Below, piece after piece: positions 35,024-43,147 of a stretch of 48,039 nucleotides of DNA. The number at the start of each line of letters is the position of its first letter. Position 1 is the first letter of the stretch. Below the pieces are notes generated by a model that worked only from the letters and a program-made list of their open reading frames with translations, did no database searches and was not told the DNA's origin. A program made the translations under genes and the position numbers. Origin of the DNA: Desulfovibrio sp. (GTDB lineage Bacteria; Desulfobacterota; Desulfovibrionia; Desulfovibrionales; Desulfovibrionaceae); contig NZ_JAVESS010000021.1 of NCBI RefSeq assembly GCF_034006445.1, positions 1-48,039 of the forward strand. Reading direction: 5' to 3'.

Positions 35024-36544
35024 TTATTCTTTGCGGCGGCGGGCCATTTTCCAGGTATACTTCATCACGGACAGCAGATCGGTAAGCTTGTGTGCGTCGT
35101 CATCTGCGGCCAGGGGTTCAAGGAGGGGCGCATTGCCATCCGTCCGCGGTGCGCCGGAGGCAGATTCCTGGGCGGCATGCTCCTGGACGAACGACGTTTG
35201 CGGAAAGTCTGTCGAATCCTGTCCCCATAACAGGACAGGCAGGATTTCTGCATCGTTGTCGCTGGTTTGCCTTTTGGACGCGCCGGGGTTGTCCGTTTGG
35301 GAGCGCGCTGACGTTGCGGCCCCCTGGCTGCTGTCTGCGCTCCGGGGCGGCTTGCCGTCTGTCTGGCTGGCGCTTTGACCTGTTGCGGACGATTGACGTG
35401 AAGCGGCGGCATTGGGCGAATCTTCGGCCTGTTCCGTATTTTCGCGTTGGCGGGCGGCCTGACGGGCTGCCAGCCATTGATTTTCAACCGCTTCCTGACG
35501 TTTTCTTTCTTCCTGCTGCCGCGCGAGATTGGCCAGCGTCGAACGTATGCCCTCGGTCAACGGCCCGGCCGCCATGCCTAAGGTACGGCCAAGACTGGCT
35601 TCGAGCTCGGCCAGCATATGTTGCGGCTCATCGGTGCTGAGGCAGGTCTGGGCTATGCGCTCGGTCAATTGACGCCGTGGGGTCACATCATGCCCTTGCG
35701 AGAGCACCTCGGCGGCCTCGTCGTACTGCCCCTGGCGCATCATCTGAAAAGCTTCGGACAGAAAAGGACTTTTGGCGTCCGGGTCTTCCCGGAGCAGCCC
35801 GACGTATACGGTGCGCGCCTGGTGCCAGTGACGGGCACGCACAAAGGTTGTGGCCGCCAATCCGAGATAATGGCGATACTGCGCCATGTCGCCCTTGCCC
35901 TTCCAGGCAACGGCCATCCCAAGTTCCGCATGCCCCTGAATGACCGCCCCCCTCAGGGCGCGCTGAAAGGCGTTTATGGCGTTATTCCACTGGCGCTGCT
36001 GCAGACATTGCATACCCACACGAAAATAGTCCTCGGGCTGACGCACGGGCTTGAGCAGGATGCCGTAGGTGGCAAGCGCCTGATCAAAAGATTTGGTGTC
36101 GGTATAGCGTTGGGCGTCCTGAAGCTGTTGCAAGCTTGGGCGTGAGGCCGTCAGGGAGTCCAGATGCGCCTTGAGAACGTTGATGGAATAGGGGCGCGCC
36201 AGCAAGGCGCTGGCGCCGCAGCCCAGCGTTTTGAGTTGCTCGACCTCGCTGTCGTTGGGCAGGATGAGCAGAATCGGCAAATCGAGAAGCAGGGGATGCA
36301 GGCGCAGTATGGCGCAGAACTGCTCGCCGTCCATATCAGCCAGTTTTTGCGAACAGACGACCACGTCGGGCATAAAGAGGGCCTGAGCCTGGTCAAGGGC
36401 CGCCAGCATGCGGGCAGCGTCGATGCCGGACGTCATGCTTTCCACCCGGCTGGCTCCGACGTCACGCAGAGCGCGCCGGTCAAGACTAGCCAGCGAATCG
36501 CTTTCGCTAAGAAGAAGAATGTTCAGAGCGGCTGGCCAGGTCAT
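35024..36544 (-). CDS. Degenerate receiver domain plus TPR protein
   Basis: 506 residues. Residues about 1-130 form a receiver-like domain (NILLLSESD, PDVVVCSQKLADMDG, ALLARPYSINVL). The phospho-acceptor Asp position reads Ser, and the conserved Lys reads Arg. Residues about 140-310 are tetratricopeptide-like helical repeats (RVGMQCLQQRQWNNAINAF). The C-terminal ~150 residues are Gln/Ser/Ala/Asp-rich and look disordered. I chose the ATG at 36544 with GAGGATG upstream. It is probably a non-phosphorylated protein-interaction scaffold; there is no DNA-binding domain. Confidence 0.75.
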   Translation of the reverse strand: MTWPAALNILLLSESDSLASLDRRALRDVGASRVESMTSGIDAARMLAALDQAQALFMPDVVVCSQKLADMDGEQFCAILRLHPLLLDLPILLILPNDSEVEQLKTLGCGASALLARPYSINVLKAHLDSLTASRPSLQQLQDAQRYTDTKSFDQALATYGILLKPVRQPEDYFRVGMQCLQQRQWNNAINAFQRALRGAVIQGHAELGMAVAWKGKGDMAQYRHYLGLAATTFVRARHWHQARTVYVGLLREDPDAKSPFLSEAFQMMRQGQYDEAAEVLSQGHDVTPRRQLTERIAQTCLSTDEPQHMLAELEASLGRTLGMAAGPLTEGIRSTLANLARQQEERKRQEAVENQWLAARQAARQRENTEQAEDSPNAAASRQSSATGQSASQTDGKPPRSADSSQGAATSARSQTDNPGASKRQTSDNDAEILPVLLWGQDSTDFPQTSFVQEHAAQESASGAPRTDGNAPLLEPLAADDDAHKLTDLLSVMKYTWKMARRRKE

Positions 36545-36659
36545 GTACATCCTCAAGGGGCAAGGGGGGCGGGAACTGTCCTAGGGCGGGGAGATTTGCG
36601 TGGGGCATTGCTGCCTTCAGTCACGATTCTATAGTGACGCGGCCCCGTAGGCAAGCGAA

Positions 36660-37064
36660 TCAGCGGGCAAAGGGAATGATCCTGGCGTGGCGTACAATGG
36701 CGCTGTCCTGGTATTCAGCCTCTTGTCTGACGCCGGGGTAGCCAGCATGGCAGTAAGGGCAGTGCAGGGCCTTTTGCCAGCGCTCAAGCCGGATGAGCCC
36801 TCCCTCGCTTTCATAGCAGCGCGGGCAGAAGGGCCCCTGCCGCACATCATTGGTAGTCAGCCAGTAGAATCCGTCTTCGACATGCAGGTTTTCAGCAAAA
36901 AAAGCTATATCTTCCAGCGTCTTCAGACGAACTTTAAGCATGCTCAGCTCATCGCGAAGGGCTATACAGCGGGATTGCACCTCCATGAGCAGGTGTCGGG
37001 CCTTGGCGTGCTGACCTGAAGCAAAAAGGTCATTGATTTTTTTGAAAAGGCTATAGTCCAGCAT
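36660..37064 (-). CDS. Zinc-ribbon hypothetical protein
   Basis: 134 residues. The N-terminal half is a helical coiled-coil segment (LRDELSMLKVRLKTLEDIAFF). The C-terminal half has two Cys pairs, CPRC (preceded by DVRQGPF) and CPYC, about 20 residues apart, forming a zinc ribbon, and a KALHCPYCHAGYPGV segment. It resembles small phage-repressor-inhibitor-like or MerR-associated zinc-ribbon proteins only loosely; no function is assigned. A ribosome site AGGGAA precedes the ATG. Confidence 0.65.
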   Translation of the reverse strand: MLDYSLFKKINDLFASGQHAKARHLLMEVQSRCIALRDELSMLKVRLKTLEDIAFFAENLHVEDGFYWLTTNDVRQGPFCPRCYESEGGLIRLERWQKALHCPYCHAGYPGVRQEAEYQDSAIVRHARIIPFAR

Positions 37065-37216
37065 GTTATTTCCCTGTTATGCGAATCTATTCGGAACAGG
37101 AGAAAAAAGCTTTAGGCCGGGTTTGGGAGGTGTTTTCGTCAGTTATGCGTGAATTGGCTGCGGGTTAGCACAATTTCAACTGTCTGGAAATTTTTTGGAG
37201 TTTGCGGGCGTGCCCG

Positions 37217-37831
37217 TCACATTTTACGCCGCGATACAGGCTCAAGCGAACGCAGCATTTCACGAAACCTTCGGTCTTCTTCCGGATCAATGCCATCCGG
37301 CAGGGCCGTGCCACGCAGCAACTGGCTGTGCAGCATGTCGGCCTCCTTGCGGGCGCCCGCTTTGCGCACCATGTCGGTAGCCGCGTCCGGCACAGGAGAC
37401 AACACTTCTTCGTTGAGGCGTTGTTCGGCTTTTTCCTGAGCTTCGGCAGCCCTGCGCAAAACCTCCTCATTCACCATGATGGGGGCTTCGGCCCGCATGG
37501 CCAGGGCAATGGCGTCAGAAGGGCGACAGTCAACGCGCACGCGCCCGTCCGGCCCTTGAATCACCAGCAGGGCAAAAAAGACGCCGTCCTTGAGGTCGGT
37601 GATTTCCACACGGGTCAAAGAAGCCTTGAGCGCCCTGAGCGTCATAAGCAAAAGGTCATGGGTCAGCGGCCGGGGCAGATTTTCCTTGTTGAGTACAAGA
37701 GAAACGGCCATGGCCTCCATGGCGCCAACCCAGACGGGCAGGATGGTTTCCCCGTCCACTTCCCGCAACATTACTATGGGGGTCTTGGTCTGCGGATCAA
37801 TGGTCAGGCCGAAGACGTTCATCTCTACCAT
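37217..37831 (-). CDS. DUF151 bifunctional nuclease family protein
   Basis: 204 residues. The DUF151 (BFN) core spans about 1-140: PIVMLREVDGETILPVWVGA, PLTHDLLLMTLRALKA, GRVRVDCRPSDAIALAMR and the APIMVNEEVL segment. A charged C-terminal extension follows. Members are described as bifunctional nucleases in plants and are widespread in bacteria without a clear role. The start overlaps the miaB stop by 7 bases; an alternative ATG three codons in (37822) has better spacing from GGGGGAG. It is the last gene of the miaB operon. Confidence 0.85.
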   Translation of the reverse strand: MVEMNVFGLTIDPQTKTPIVMLREVDGETILPVWVGAMEAMAVSLVLNKENLPRPLTHDLLLMTLRALKASLTRVEITDLKDGVFFALLVIQGPDGRVRVDCRPSDAIALAMRAEAPIMVNEEVLRRAAEAQEKAEQRLNEEVLSPVPDAATDMVRKAGARKEADMLHSQLLRGTALPDGIDPEEDRRFREMLRSLEPVSRRKM

Positions 37832-39189
37832 GGCTCCCCCGTGCGCACGGCCATCAGGCTGTGCTTTTTCGCTTCGGTAACGGTTACCTGCACAAGGCGG
37901 CCTGTGTGGTCGATTCCGGCGGGCAGCGGCACATGAACGGGCACGCCGTAGGGGTCTCGCCCCTGCCAGCTGGGCTCTTGCCCTTCACTGGTCTTGGGAC
38001 TTGGCCCTTCAAGCAGCAGTGTGCTTTGCGCCTGCCCGTCCAGGCGGCCAACGAGCCAGCGGGCCCCCAGTTCGTCCTGAAGCGCCTGGAGGCGCATCAA
38101 ACGGTCCTGAGCCACTTCTGCGGGTATTTTGTCGGGAAAAAGCGCGGCTCTTGCGCCGGGCCTGTCCGAATAAATGAACGAGAAGCTGGACATGAAGTCA
38201 CAGGCGCGCATCATGTCGAGGGTTGCCTGAAAATCGTCCTCAGTTTCACCGGGAAAGCCCACAATAAGGTCTGTGGACAGCGCGATATCCGGCCGTGCGG
38301 CGCGCAGGGCTTCCACCAATTGCAAAAAGGTTGTGCTGTCATAGCGGCGGCGCATGCTCTTGAGTATTGCGTCGGAGCCAGCCTGAAGCGGCAGGTGCAG
38401 GCGCGGGCACAGTTGCGGCAGTTCGGCAAAGGCTGCGATGTCCTCGGGGCCCATGTCTTTGGGATGCGGGGTCACATAGCGCAGGCGCTCAAGCCCAGGA
38501 AGGGCGGCAATCTGCCGCAGCAGTTGGGCAAAGCTTGTGCCGTCGCCGCTTTTGTCCTGGCCGAAGGCGTTGACGTTCTGCCCAAGCAGGCTGATCTCGC
38601 GTGCCCCTTTGTCAAGAACGGCTTGGCATTCTTCAAGAATGGCCGTTGAGGAGCGCGATTTTTGACGTCCCCTCGTGAAGGGCACGATGCAGTAGGCGCA
38701 GAAGTTGTCGCAGCCCTGCATGATGTTAATATAGGCCACAGGGTCGGACGGGCCCTCGGCTGTTTCCGGCCCGGCCTCGCGTTCTGCATAGTGGCTTGTG
38801 AAGTCCAGCAGTGAAAGCTTCAGCCCCGGTTCTTCAAGAAGGCGTTCAATGGCCGCAGGAGCGCCGCTGATGCCATCGCTGCCAGCCACGAGGCGCACCT
38901 GGCTTTCTTTGGTGAAAAAGGCTTCGCCCAGTTGCTGCGCCACGCAGCCCGCAACGCCCACCAGAACATCCGGGTTGCCGCCCGTGACCTGACGGATGCG
39001 CCCAAGAGCGCTCATGACCTTTTGTTCCGGCTTTTCCCGCACGGAACACGTGTTGACCACGACCACCTGGGCTTCTTCCAGCGGGGCTTCCATAAAGCCC
39101 CGAGCGGTAAGGGCACGGCCCAGCCATTGGGAGTCGTGCACGTTCATCTGACAACCGAATGTCATGATATGATAGGTTCTTTCAGTCAT
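37825..39189 (-). CDS. miaB: tRNA-2-methylthio-N6-dimethylallyladenosine synthase
   Basis: 454 residues. The N-terminal methylthiotransferase domain has TFGCQMN, NTCSVREKPEQK and GCVAQQ, which supply the three Cys ligands of the auxiliary cluster. The radical SAM motif GCDNFCAYCIVPFTRGR follows near residue 155. A C-terminal TRAM domain begins around 380. It thiomethylates i6A37 in tRNAs reading UNN codons. The gene starts 5 bases after the upstream small gene and overlaps the DUF151 gene. Confidence 0.95.
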   Translation of the reverse strand: MTERTYHIMTFGCQMNVHDSQWLGRALTARGFMEAPLEEAQVVVVNTCSVREKPEQKVMSALGRIRQVTGGNPDVLVGVAGCVAQQLGEAFFTKESQVRLVAGSDGISGAPAAIERLLEEPGLKLSLLDFTSHYAEREAGPETAEGPSDPVAYINIMQGCDNFCAYCIVPFTRGRQKSRSSTAILEECQAVLDKGAREISLLGQNVNAFGQDKSGDGTSFAQLLRQIAALPGLERLRYVTPHPKDMGPEDIAAFAELPQLCPRLHLPLQAGSDAILKSMRRRYDSTTFLQLVEALRAARPDIALSTDLIVGFPGETEDDFQATLDMMRACDFMSSFSFIYSDRPGARAALFPDKIPAEVAQDRLMRLQALQDELGARWLVGRLDGQAQSTLLLEGPSPKTSEGQEPSWQGRDPYGVPVHVPLPAGIDHTGRLVQVTVTEAKKHSLMAVRTGEPW

Positions 39190-39194
39190 GGCGG

Positions 39195-39569
39195 CTATTG
39201 TTCGATGTCCAGATCAGCCTCGTACATGCCGGTAGTGCCTTCTTCTTCAAGGGCAGCCACGCGATCTTCGAGCCAGTCAAGCACGGCGCGTGCGGTATGG
39301 TAGTTGAGCAGCACTCGGCTGTGTATGCAGCGGGTGACTTCACGCAGGTCGTCTTCGCCAGGAATCATTTCATGTCCGATGGAGCCGTCAGGGGCCACAA
39401 GCTGCTCGGAAAATGCGGGCAGTGAATCACTCTCATGGTAGAAATTCATTTCTATCTCACCCTGAGGGTTGATTCCTCCCCATACGCCATGGGCAGTCTG
39501 AAGACGGGCCTCTTTGTCCATATTATATTTATAGCGGATTTTAGCCGGATGTGCGTTGGGTTTGTTCAT
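39195..39569 (-). CDS. Small DUF3467-like protein upstream of miaB
   Basis: 124 residues. The pattern (THAHGVWGG-like strand, NFYHESDSLPAF, then VTRCIHSRVLLNYHTARAVLDWL near the end) recalls DUF3467, which has an RVxLxxxxAxxLxxxL segment; the assignment is tentative. A strong AAGGA ribosome site precedes the ATG at 39569, and 29 further upstream codons are rejected. It leads the operon with miaB and the DUF151 gene. An intrinsic terminator lies 46 bases upstream of the start. Confidence 0.6.
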   Translation of the reverse strand: MNKPNAHPAKIRYKYNMDKEARLQTAHGVWGGINPQGEIEMNFYHESDSLPAFSEQLVAPDGSIGHEMIPGEDDLREVTRCIHSRVLLNYHTARAVLDWLEDRVAALEEEGTTGMYEADLDIEQ

Positions 39570-39614
39570 GCGCCTTCCTTTCATTTCGTGTACGTATGGT
39601 GCAATGGCATATGA

Positions 39615-39646
39615 TAAAAAAGCGGCTCTGCCAAGTAAAGCCGCTT
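39615..39646 (-). terminator. Intrinsic terminator upstream of the miaB operon
   Basis: 8-bp stem AAGCGGCT/AGCCGCTT (39620-39627 and 39639-39646), followed on the minus strand by TTTTTATC. It is strong in form but has no annotated minus-strand gene above it. Confidence 0.75.
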
Positions 39647-39720
39647 CACGGCCCACGGGGGGCAGCCCGTAGTGCGCGCTAAATGAGAAGGCAGCGGGCA
39701 GGCTGACCCCCGTGAAAAAG
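39618..39720 (-). ncRNA. Candidate small RNA ending at the orphan terminator
   Basis: Directly before the terminator on the minus strand is a large interrupted hairpin: CACGGGGG with CCCCCGTG (39654-39661 and 39707-39714) and inner GCCCG with CGGGC. A hairpin followed by a strong terminator, with no ORF, suits a small RNA of about 100 nt. No promoter is convincing, and it matches no RNA family I recognise. Confidence 0.3.
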
Positions 39721-39965
39721 TGATCAGAAAATACTGTCGCCAGACGTGGCGGTGATCGGACGCAAGGCGTTTTTCATGCCAATATGCCCTACTGACAGCG
39801 CGGGCAGGCGCTCGGTGTGGCGGTGAACTGCGGTTTGTCTGCACGGTTTGTCTGCACGGTTTGTTTGCACGGCTTTTCTGCCCAGTTTCGCTCCCATGCG
39901 GGCGAGTTGCGCCCTTTGCGATGCGTATTTTTAAAGGTAATCTGCTCGATTTGTGCGACTGGCCC
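39721..39965. other. Non-coding part of the 514-base gap before the 40084 gene
   Basis: I see no gene. It holds a 13-bp repeat array (separate entry), and a plus-strand promoter follows at 39966. Confidence 0.4.
39831..39882. repeat. 13-bp tandem repeat, four units
   Basis: The unit CGGTTTGTCTGCA occurs twice exactly (39831-39843 and 39844-39856), then once with one mismatch (39857-39869) and once with three changes (39870-39882). Confidence 0.93.
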
Positions 39966-39993
39966 TTGACGATGCCCGCCCCTTGGTTAAACT
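39966..39993 (+). promoter_or_regulatory. Candidate sigma70 promoter for the 40084 gene
   Basis: TTGACG (39966-39971), a 16-base spacer, then TAAACT (39988-39993), about 90 bases before the start codon. Confidence 0.45.
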
Positions 39994-40083
39994 ATCCTCT
40001 CAAGAACAAGCGTCCGGCCGCAGGGCTGAAACCCGTTTGAGCGACGGCACGTGGTCGTGTTTTCATTCATTGAAGGAGCGTAT

Positions 40084-40668
40084 GTGAGCGAGGCAAGCAG
40101 TGCAGGCGTAAAGGAACATGCCATCCAGCCCTATTTTGACATGGAAGGTTTTTTGGTCATGAGCCAGGAAACCCGTCTGGGGGGAGCAGTTTTTGAACGT
40201 CTGGTTGAATTGTGGGGGAAGTGGCTGTCGCAACTCAAAGTGCGCGAAATAACCACGGGCAAAATTTCCTATCTGGCGGTATGGCTGCCGGAAGAAGTGG
40301 AGCTTGAAGTGGATGAGGCATGGGGAAAATCCGCCTCTGACGGTTTTATGATCAATAATCTTGCCCAGTTCATGTGCATGAGCGCCGTGCAGATGCTGCT
40401 TCCGCAAGTGGAGGACGCCGGCTGTGCGCCCTCACCCAGGCCAACTGAGGCCTTGCGTGCCGTGTTAAGCGAATTGGGGCTTGAATACAGGCCCGGCGCA
40501 TCTGTCCTGTCCCGCCGCTATGCGGTTGTGACGCACTTTCCATTCCGTGGGGGGTGTGAAATCTGTCATCTTCAGGATCAATGCCCCAAAGGGCAGGGTC
40601 AGGCTGAAAGTTCCAGCATCCTTTTGCCGGGCCATGAGCGCGGTGCGGATGAAGAAAAGCCCCAGTAG
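40084..40668 (+). CDS. Hypothetical protein with C-terminal Cys cluster
   Basis: 194 residues. I chose the GTG at 40084 because AAGGAG lies 5 bases upstream; the open frame continues 11 codons upstream without a ribosome site. The body has a Trp/Leu-rich helical region (VELWGKWLSQLKVRE) and a C-terminal GGCEICHLQDQCPKG cluster (C-x2-C-x5-C) that could bind metal or Fe-S. No family recognised. A strong terminator follows. Confidence 0.65.
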   Translation: MSEASSAGVKEHAIQPYFDMEGFLVMSQETRLGGAVFERLVELWGKWLSQLKVREITTGKISYLAVWLPEEVELEVDEAWGKSASDGFMINNLAQFMCMSAVQMLLPQVEDAGCAPSPRPTEALRAVLSELGLEYRPGASVLSRRYAVVTHFPFRGGCEICHLQDQCPKGQGQAESSSILLPGHERGADEEKPQ

Positions 40669-40676
40669 GGGACTTT

Positions 40677-40717
40677 CATTGGGCGCTGCCTCGAAAGGTC
40701 GCGCCCAATGTTTTTTT
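40677..40717 (+). terminator. Terminator after the 40084 gene
   Basis: 10-bp stem CATTGGGCGC/GCGCCCAATG followed by seven T residues. It reaches the stop codon of the convergent minus-strand gene. Confidence 0.9.
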
Positions 40718-41007
40718 CAGCGTCCTTCCATGACGAGAGTGCGCGTGGCGCCGGAAGGGGTGCGCACCACCAGCTCCACAGTGCGCGCATTGCGTGTTAC
40801 GCTTTCAACCAGACACGTTTCAACGGAGTCGGAATCGTAGTTGCGAACATCCACCGTATCACCTTGAAAAGGCACACGGTCGGGGGTTATTTCCACAAGG
40901 TCAGCGGAGTCCGCGTCAAATCCATCCCAAGCCCGGGCAACCGGGGGGGCGCATAGGGCTAAACTCAGGATGCCCGCGAGGGCCGCTCCCATAAGCAGGT
41001 GTTTCAT
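40717..41007 (-). CDS. Small exported protein (DUF5334-like)
   Basis: 96 residues. A signal peptide (LLMGAALAGILSLALCAPPVARA) precedes a short beta-rich domain starting WDGFDADSADLVEI, with GDTVDVRNYD and a Thr/Val-rich end. The pattern recalls DUF5334, a family of unknown function; this is tentative. The start codon lies on the same four bases (CATG) as the divergent moaA start. No clear ribosome site is seen. Confidence 0.6.
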   Translation of the reverse strand: MKHLLMGAALAGILSLALCAPPVARAWDGFDADSADLVEITPDRVPFQGDTVDVRNYDSDSVETCLVESVTRNARTVELVVRTPSGATRTLVMEGR

Positions 41008-42109
41008 GCAGGCAGATGTAAATCCATTTTCGCTTCTTGGCAACAGGGATGACGCTACTGTGACGAACGGCGGGCAGGAAAACGGCCATCTTTGCCGCGA
41101 CAGGTGCAGTCTTTCGCCACTTGTGGACAACCACGGACGCACGGTGCGCTACCTGCGGCTTTCCATCACAGATCGGTGCAATCTGCGCTGTATTTACTGC
41201 TGTAGCAATGCCCGTCAGACCTATATTCCGCACCCGCAGGTGCTGCGGTATGAAGAAATGGCCCGTATGGTGTCCATCATGGCCGCCATGGGTGTGGTCA
41301 AGGTTCGCCTGACGGGAGGCGAGCCTTTTGCACGTAAAGGCAGCGATGAATTTTTGCATATGCTGCACAAGCGCTTCCCCACCATGGATCTGCGGATTAC
41401 AACCAACGGAACCTTGCTGGAACCCCATATCCCCCTGTTAAGGCAGATCGGCGTAAAAGCCGTCAACATGTCGCTGGACAGTTTTGACCGGCAAACGTTT
41501 GCACACGTCACCGGGCGCGATATGTTGCCTGCGGTGCTGGCCTCTCTGGATAAATTGCTGGAGGCGGGAATCAAGGTTAAAATCAACGCGGTTGCCATGC
41601 GTGGCATAAATGATCGGCAAATGGACGATTTTATTCATGCCGCCCGGACCATGCCCATTGATCTGCGTTTTATAGAATTCATGCCCATGGGCAGTGGAAC
41701 CTTGTGGAATGAAAATACCTTCTGGCCTGCCGCACAGATTCGTGCAGAAGCTGAAACCCGCGCCCGGCTTGTGCCCTCGCATGACGATACGGGCGAGGCC
41801 GGGCCAGCACGCATGTTTGCCATTGAGGGCGGCCTGGGGCGACTGGGCTTCATCACTGCGGTGAGCTGTCATTTCTGTGGCTCATGTAACCGCCTGCGGC
41901 TGACCAGCGACGGCAACCTGCGAACATGCCTCTTTGATGACAGGGAATACGGCTTGCGCGATATGTTGCGCGATGCAAGCGTAAGCGACGCCCAGATCGG
42001 ACAATTTGTGCGTGAGGCATGCGCGGAAAAACCCATTGGCGCGGAGTTGCTGGCCAGCAGAACCAAGGGAGCCGTGGCTGACAAGCAGATGGTGGGCATA
42101 GGCGGCTAA
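41006..42109 (+). CDS. moaA: GTP 3',8-cyclase, molybdenum cofactor synthesis
   Basis: 367 residues, radical SAM enzyme. The N-terminal cluster motif is CNLRCIYC after YLRLSITDR. RLTGGEPFARKG, TTNGTLL and VNMSLDS are family motifs. The C-terminal cluster CGSCNRLRLTSDGNLRTC and the final Gly-Gly (VGIGG) are present. It makes the cyclic pyranopterin precursor of the molybdenum cofactor, with MoaC. The start may be ATG 41006 (AGGTG 4 bases upstream) or GTG 41060; the family's conserved part starts about residue 40, so both are possible. Other moa genes are not in this window. Confidence 0.92.
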   Translation: MQADVNPFSLLGNRDDATVTNGGQENGHLCRDRCSLSPLVDNHGRTVRYLRLSITDRCNLRCIYCCSNARQTYIPHPQVLRYEEMARMVSIMAAMGVVKVRLTGGEPFARKGSDEFLHMLHKRFPTMDLRITTNGTLLEPHIPLLRQIGVKAVNMSLDSFDRQTFAHVTGRDMLPAVLASLDKLLEAGIKVKINAVAMRGINDRQMDDFIHAARTMPIDLRFIEFMPMGSGTLWNENTFWPAAQIRAEAETRARLVPSHDDTGEAGPARMFAIEGGLGRLGFITAVSCHFCGSCNRLRLTSDGNLRTCLFDDREYGLRDMLRDASVSDAQIGQFVREACAEKPIGAELLASRTKGAVADKQMVGIGG

Positions 42110-42129
42110 AAAAAACGCTGCCAGCGTAT

Positions 42130-42158
42130 TTGAAAACTCGGACTGTTCCGTATATACT
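42130..42158 (+). promoter_or_regulatory. Sigma70-type promoter upstream of ruvA
   Basis: TTGAAA (42130-42135), a 17-base spacer and TATACT (42153-42158), about 370 bases before ruvA. This implies a long leader, unless a further promoter lies closer. Confidence 0.6.
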
Positions 42159-42532
42159 TAGTCTAGAAAAGATGCCGGGCAGTCCTTCTTTACCAATGCT
42201 GATTGATTTTGTGCCCGAACTGCCGCGTGACCGCCTTGCGTAAGGTTTTGCGCGGCTCAAATACATGAGGCCAAGTCGGACGCGGCAGGCCGCCCGGCTT
42301 TCACGGCGTATATTTTACGGCAGTGCTCCAGAGCTATCTTTTGAAATTGCTCTGGCAGCAGGAGCGGCAGGCGCTCGCAGGCGATATAGGTGCGGCGCGC
42401 CCGGCTGTTATGCGCCGGGGCGAGCGTGTCGAAAACGCTGAGAATGGAATTTTCACCGTTGATCTGCTCCAAAGCTGGCGGCAGTACGCACTCCGCGTCG
42501 TCAGCAGCACTTTCTGATATGCAAGGGAATTC
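42159..42532. other. Long ruvA leader / unresolved region
   Basis: After the promoter there is a 23-codon ORF (ATG 42172 to stop 42243) with a weak ribosome site. Further on, both strands stay open: a 64-codon plus frame starting GTG 42323 and a minus frame of 136 codons reaching into ruvA. The minus reading uses natural-looking codons with a weak OmdA-like look, but no start is convincing. An inverted repeat CCAGAGC/GCTCTGG spans 42330-42357. I cannot assign a gene. Confidence 0.3.
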
Positions 42533-43147
42533 ATGATCGCCTATCTTGAAGGCCGCCTGGCCGAAATATGGGGCAATGCCTGCCTGCTCGTCACCGAAAG
42601 CGGCGTGGGCTATGAAGTGGCCTTGCCCGCCCACACATTGTCGGCCTTGCCGGGCAGGGGCGAGCATCTTGCCCTGTATACAAGCCTTGCCGTGCGTGAA
42701 GACGCGCTGGAGCTCTTTGGCTTTGCCACCTTTGAAGAACGCCAGACATTTGAAGTGCTGGTTTCCATTTCAAAAGTGGGCGCTCGTACGGCCTTGTCCA
42801 TTCTTTCCATTTACAGACCCGATGATCTGCGTCGCATCGTGTTTGAAGAAGATGTGATGGCGCTCACCCGCGTGTCGGGAATAGGCAAGAAAACCGCGCA
42901 GCATGTTTTTTTGGAACTCAAGTACAAGCTCAAGGTTGACGATGCGCCGCAGACCGCAGTTCTGGCTGCGACTGGCCAACGGCCGGGGTCGGTGTTCCGT
43001 GATGTGCTTGATGGCCTGGCCAACCTGGGCTACGCCGAGGACGAATGCGCCCCCATGGTCAAAAAACTCTTGCTCGAAGAGCCGGATCTTGATGTGACCG
43101 GCGCGCTCAGAGCCGCGCTGAAGACGCTGGCCAGAGGGAGATCCTGA
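42533..43147 (+). CDS. ruvA: Holliday junction helicase DNA-binding subunit
   Basis: 204 residues. The N-terminal OB-fold ([39 protein letters not shown]) is followed by helix-hairpin-helix repeats ([14 protein letters not shown] and [20 protein letters not shown]), a linker, and the small C-terminal RuvB-binding domain ([16 protein letters not shown]). It binds four-way junctions as a tetramer and loads RuvB. An AAGGG ribosome site precedes the ATG. The stop overlaps the ruvB start (TGATG). ruvC is not adjacent. Confidence 0.96.
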   Translation: MIAYLEGRLAEIWGNACLLVTESGVGYEVALPAHTLSALPGRGEHLALYTSLAVREDALELFGFATFEERQTFEVLVSISKVGARTALSILSIYRPDDLRRIVFEEDVMALTRVSGIGKKTAQHVFLELKYKLKVDDAPQTAVLAATGQRPGSVFRDVLDGLANLGYAEDECAPMVKKLLLEEPDLDVTGALRAALKTLARGRS

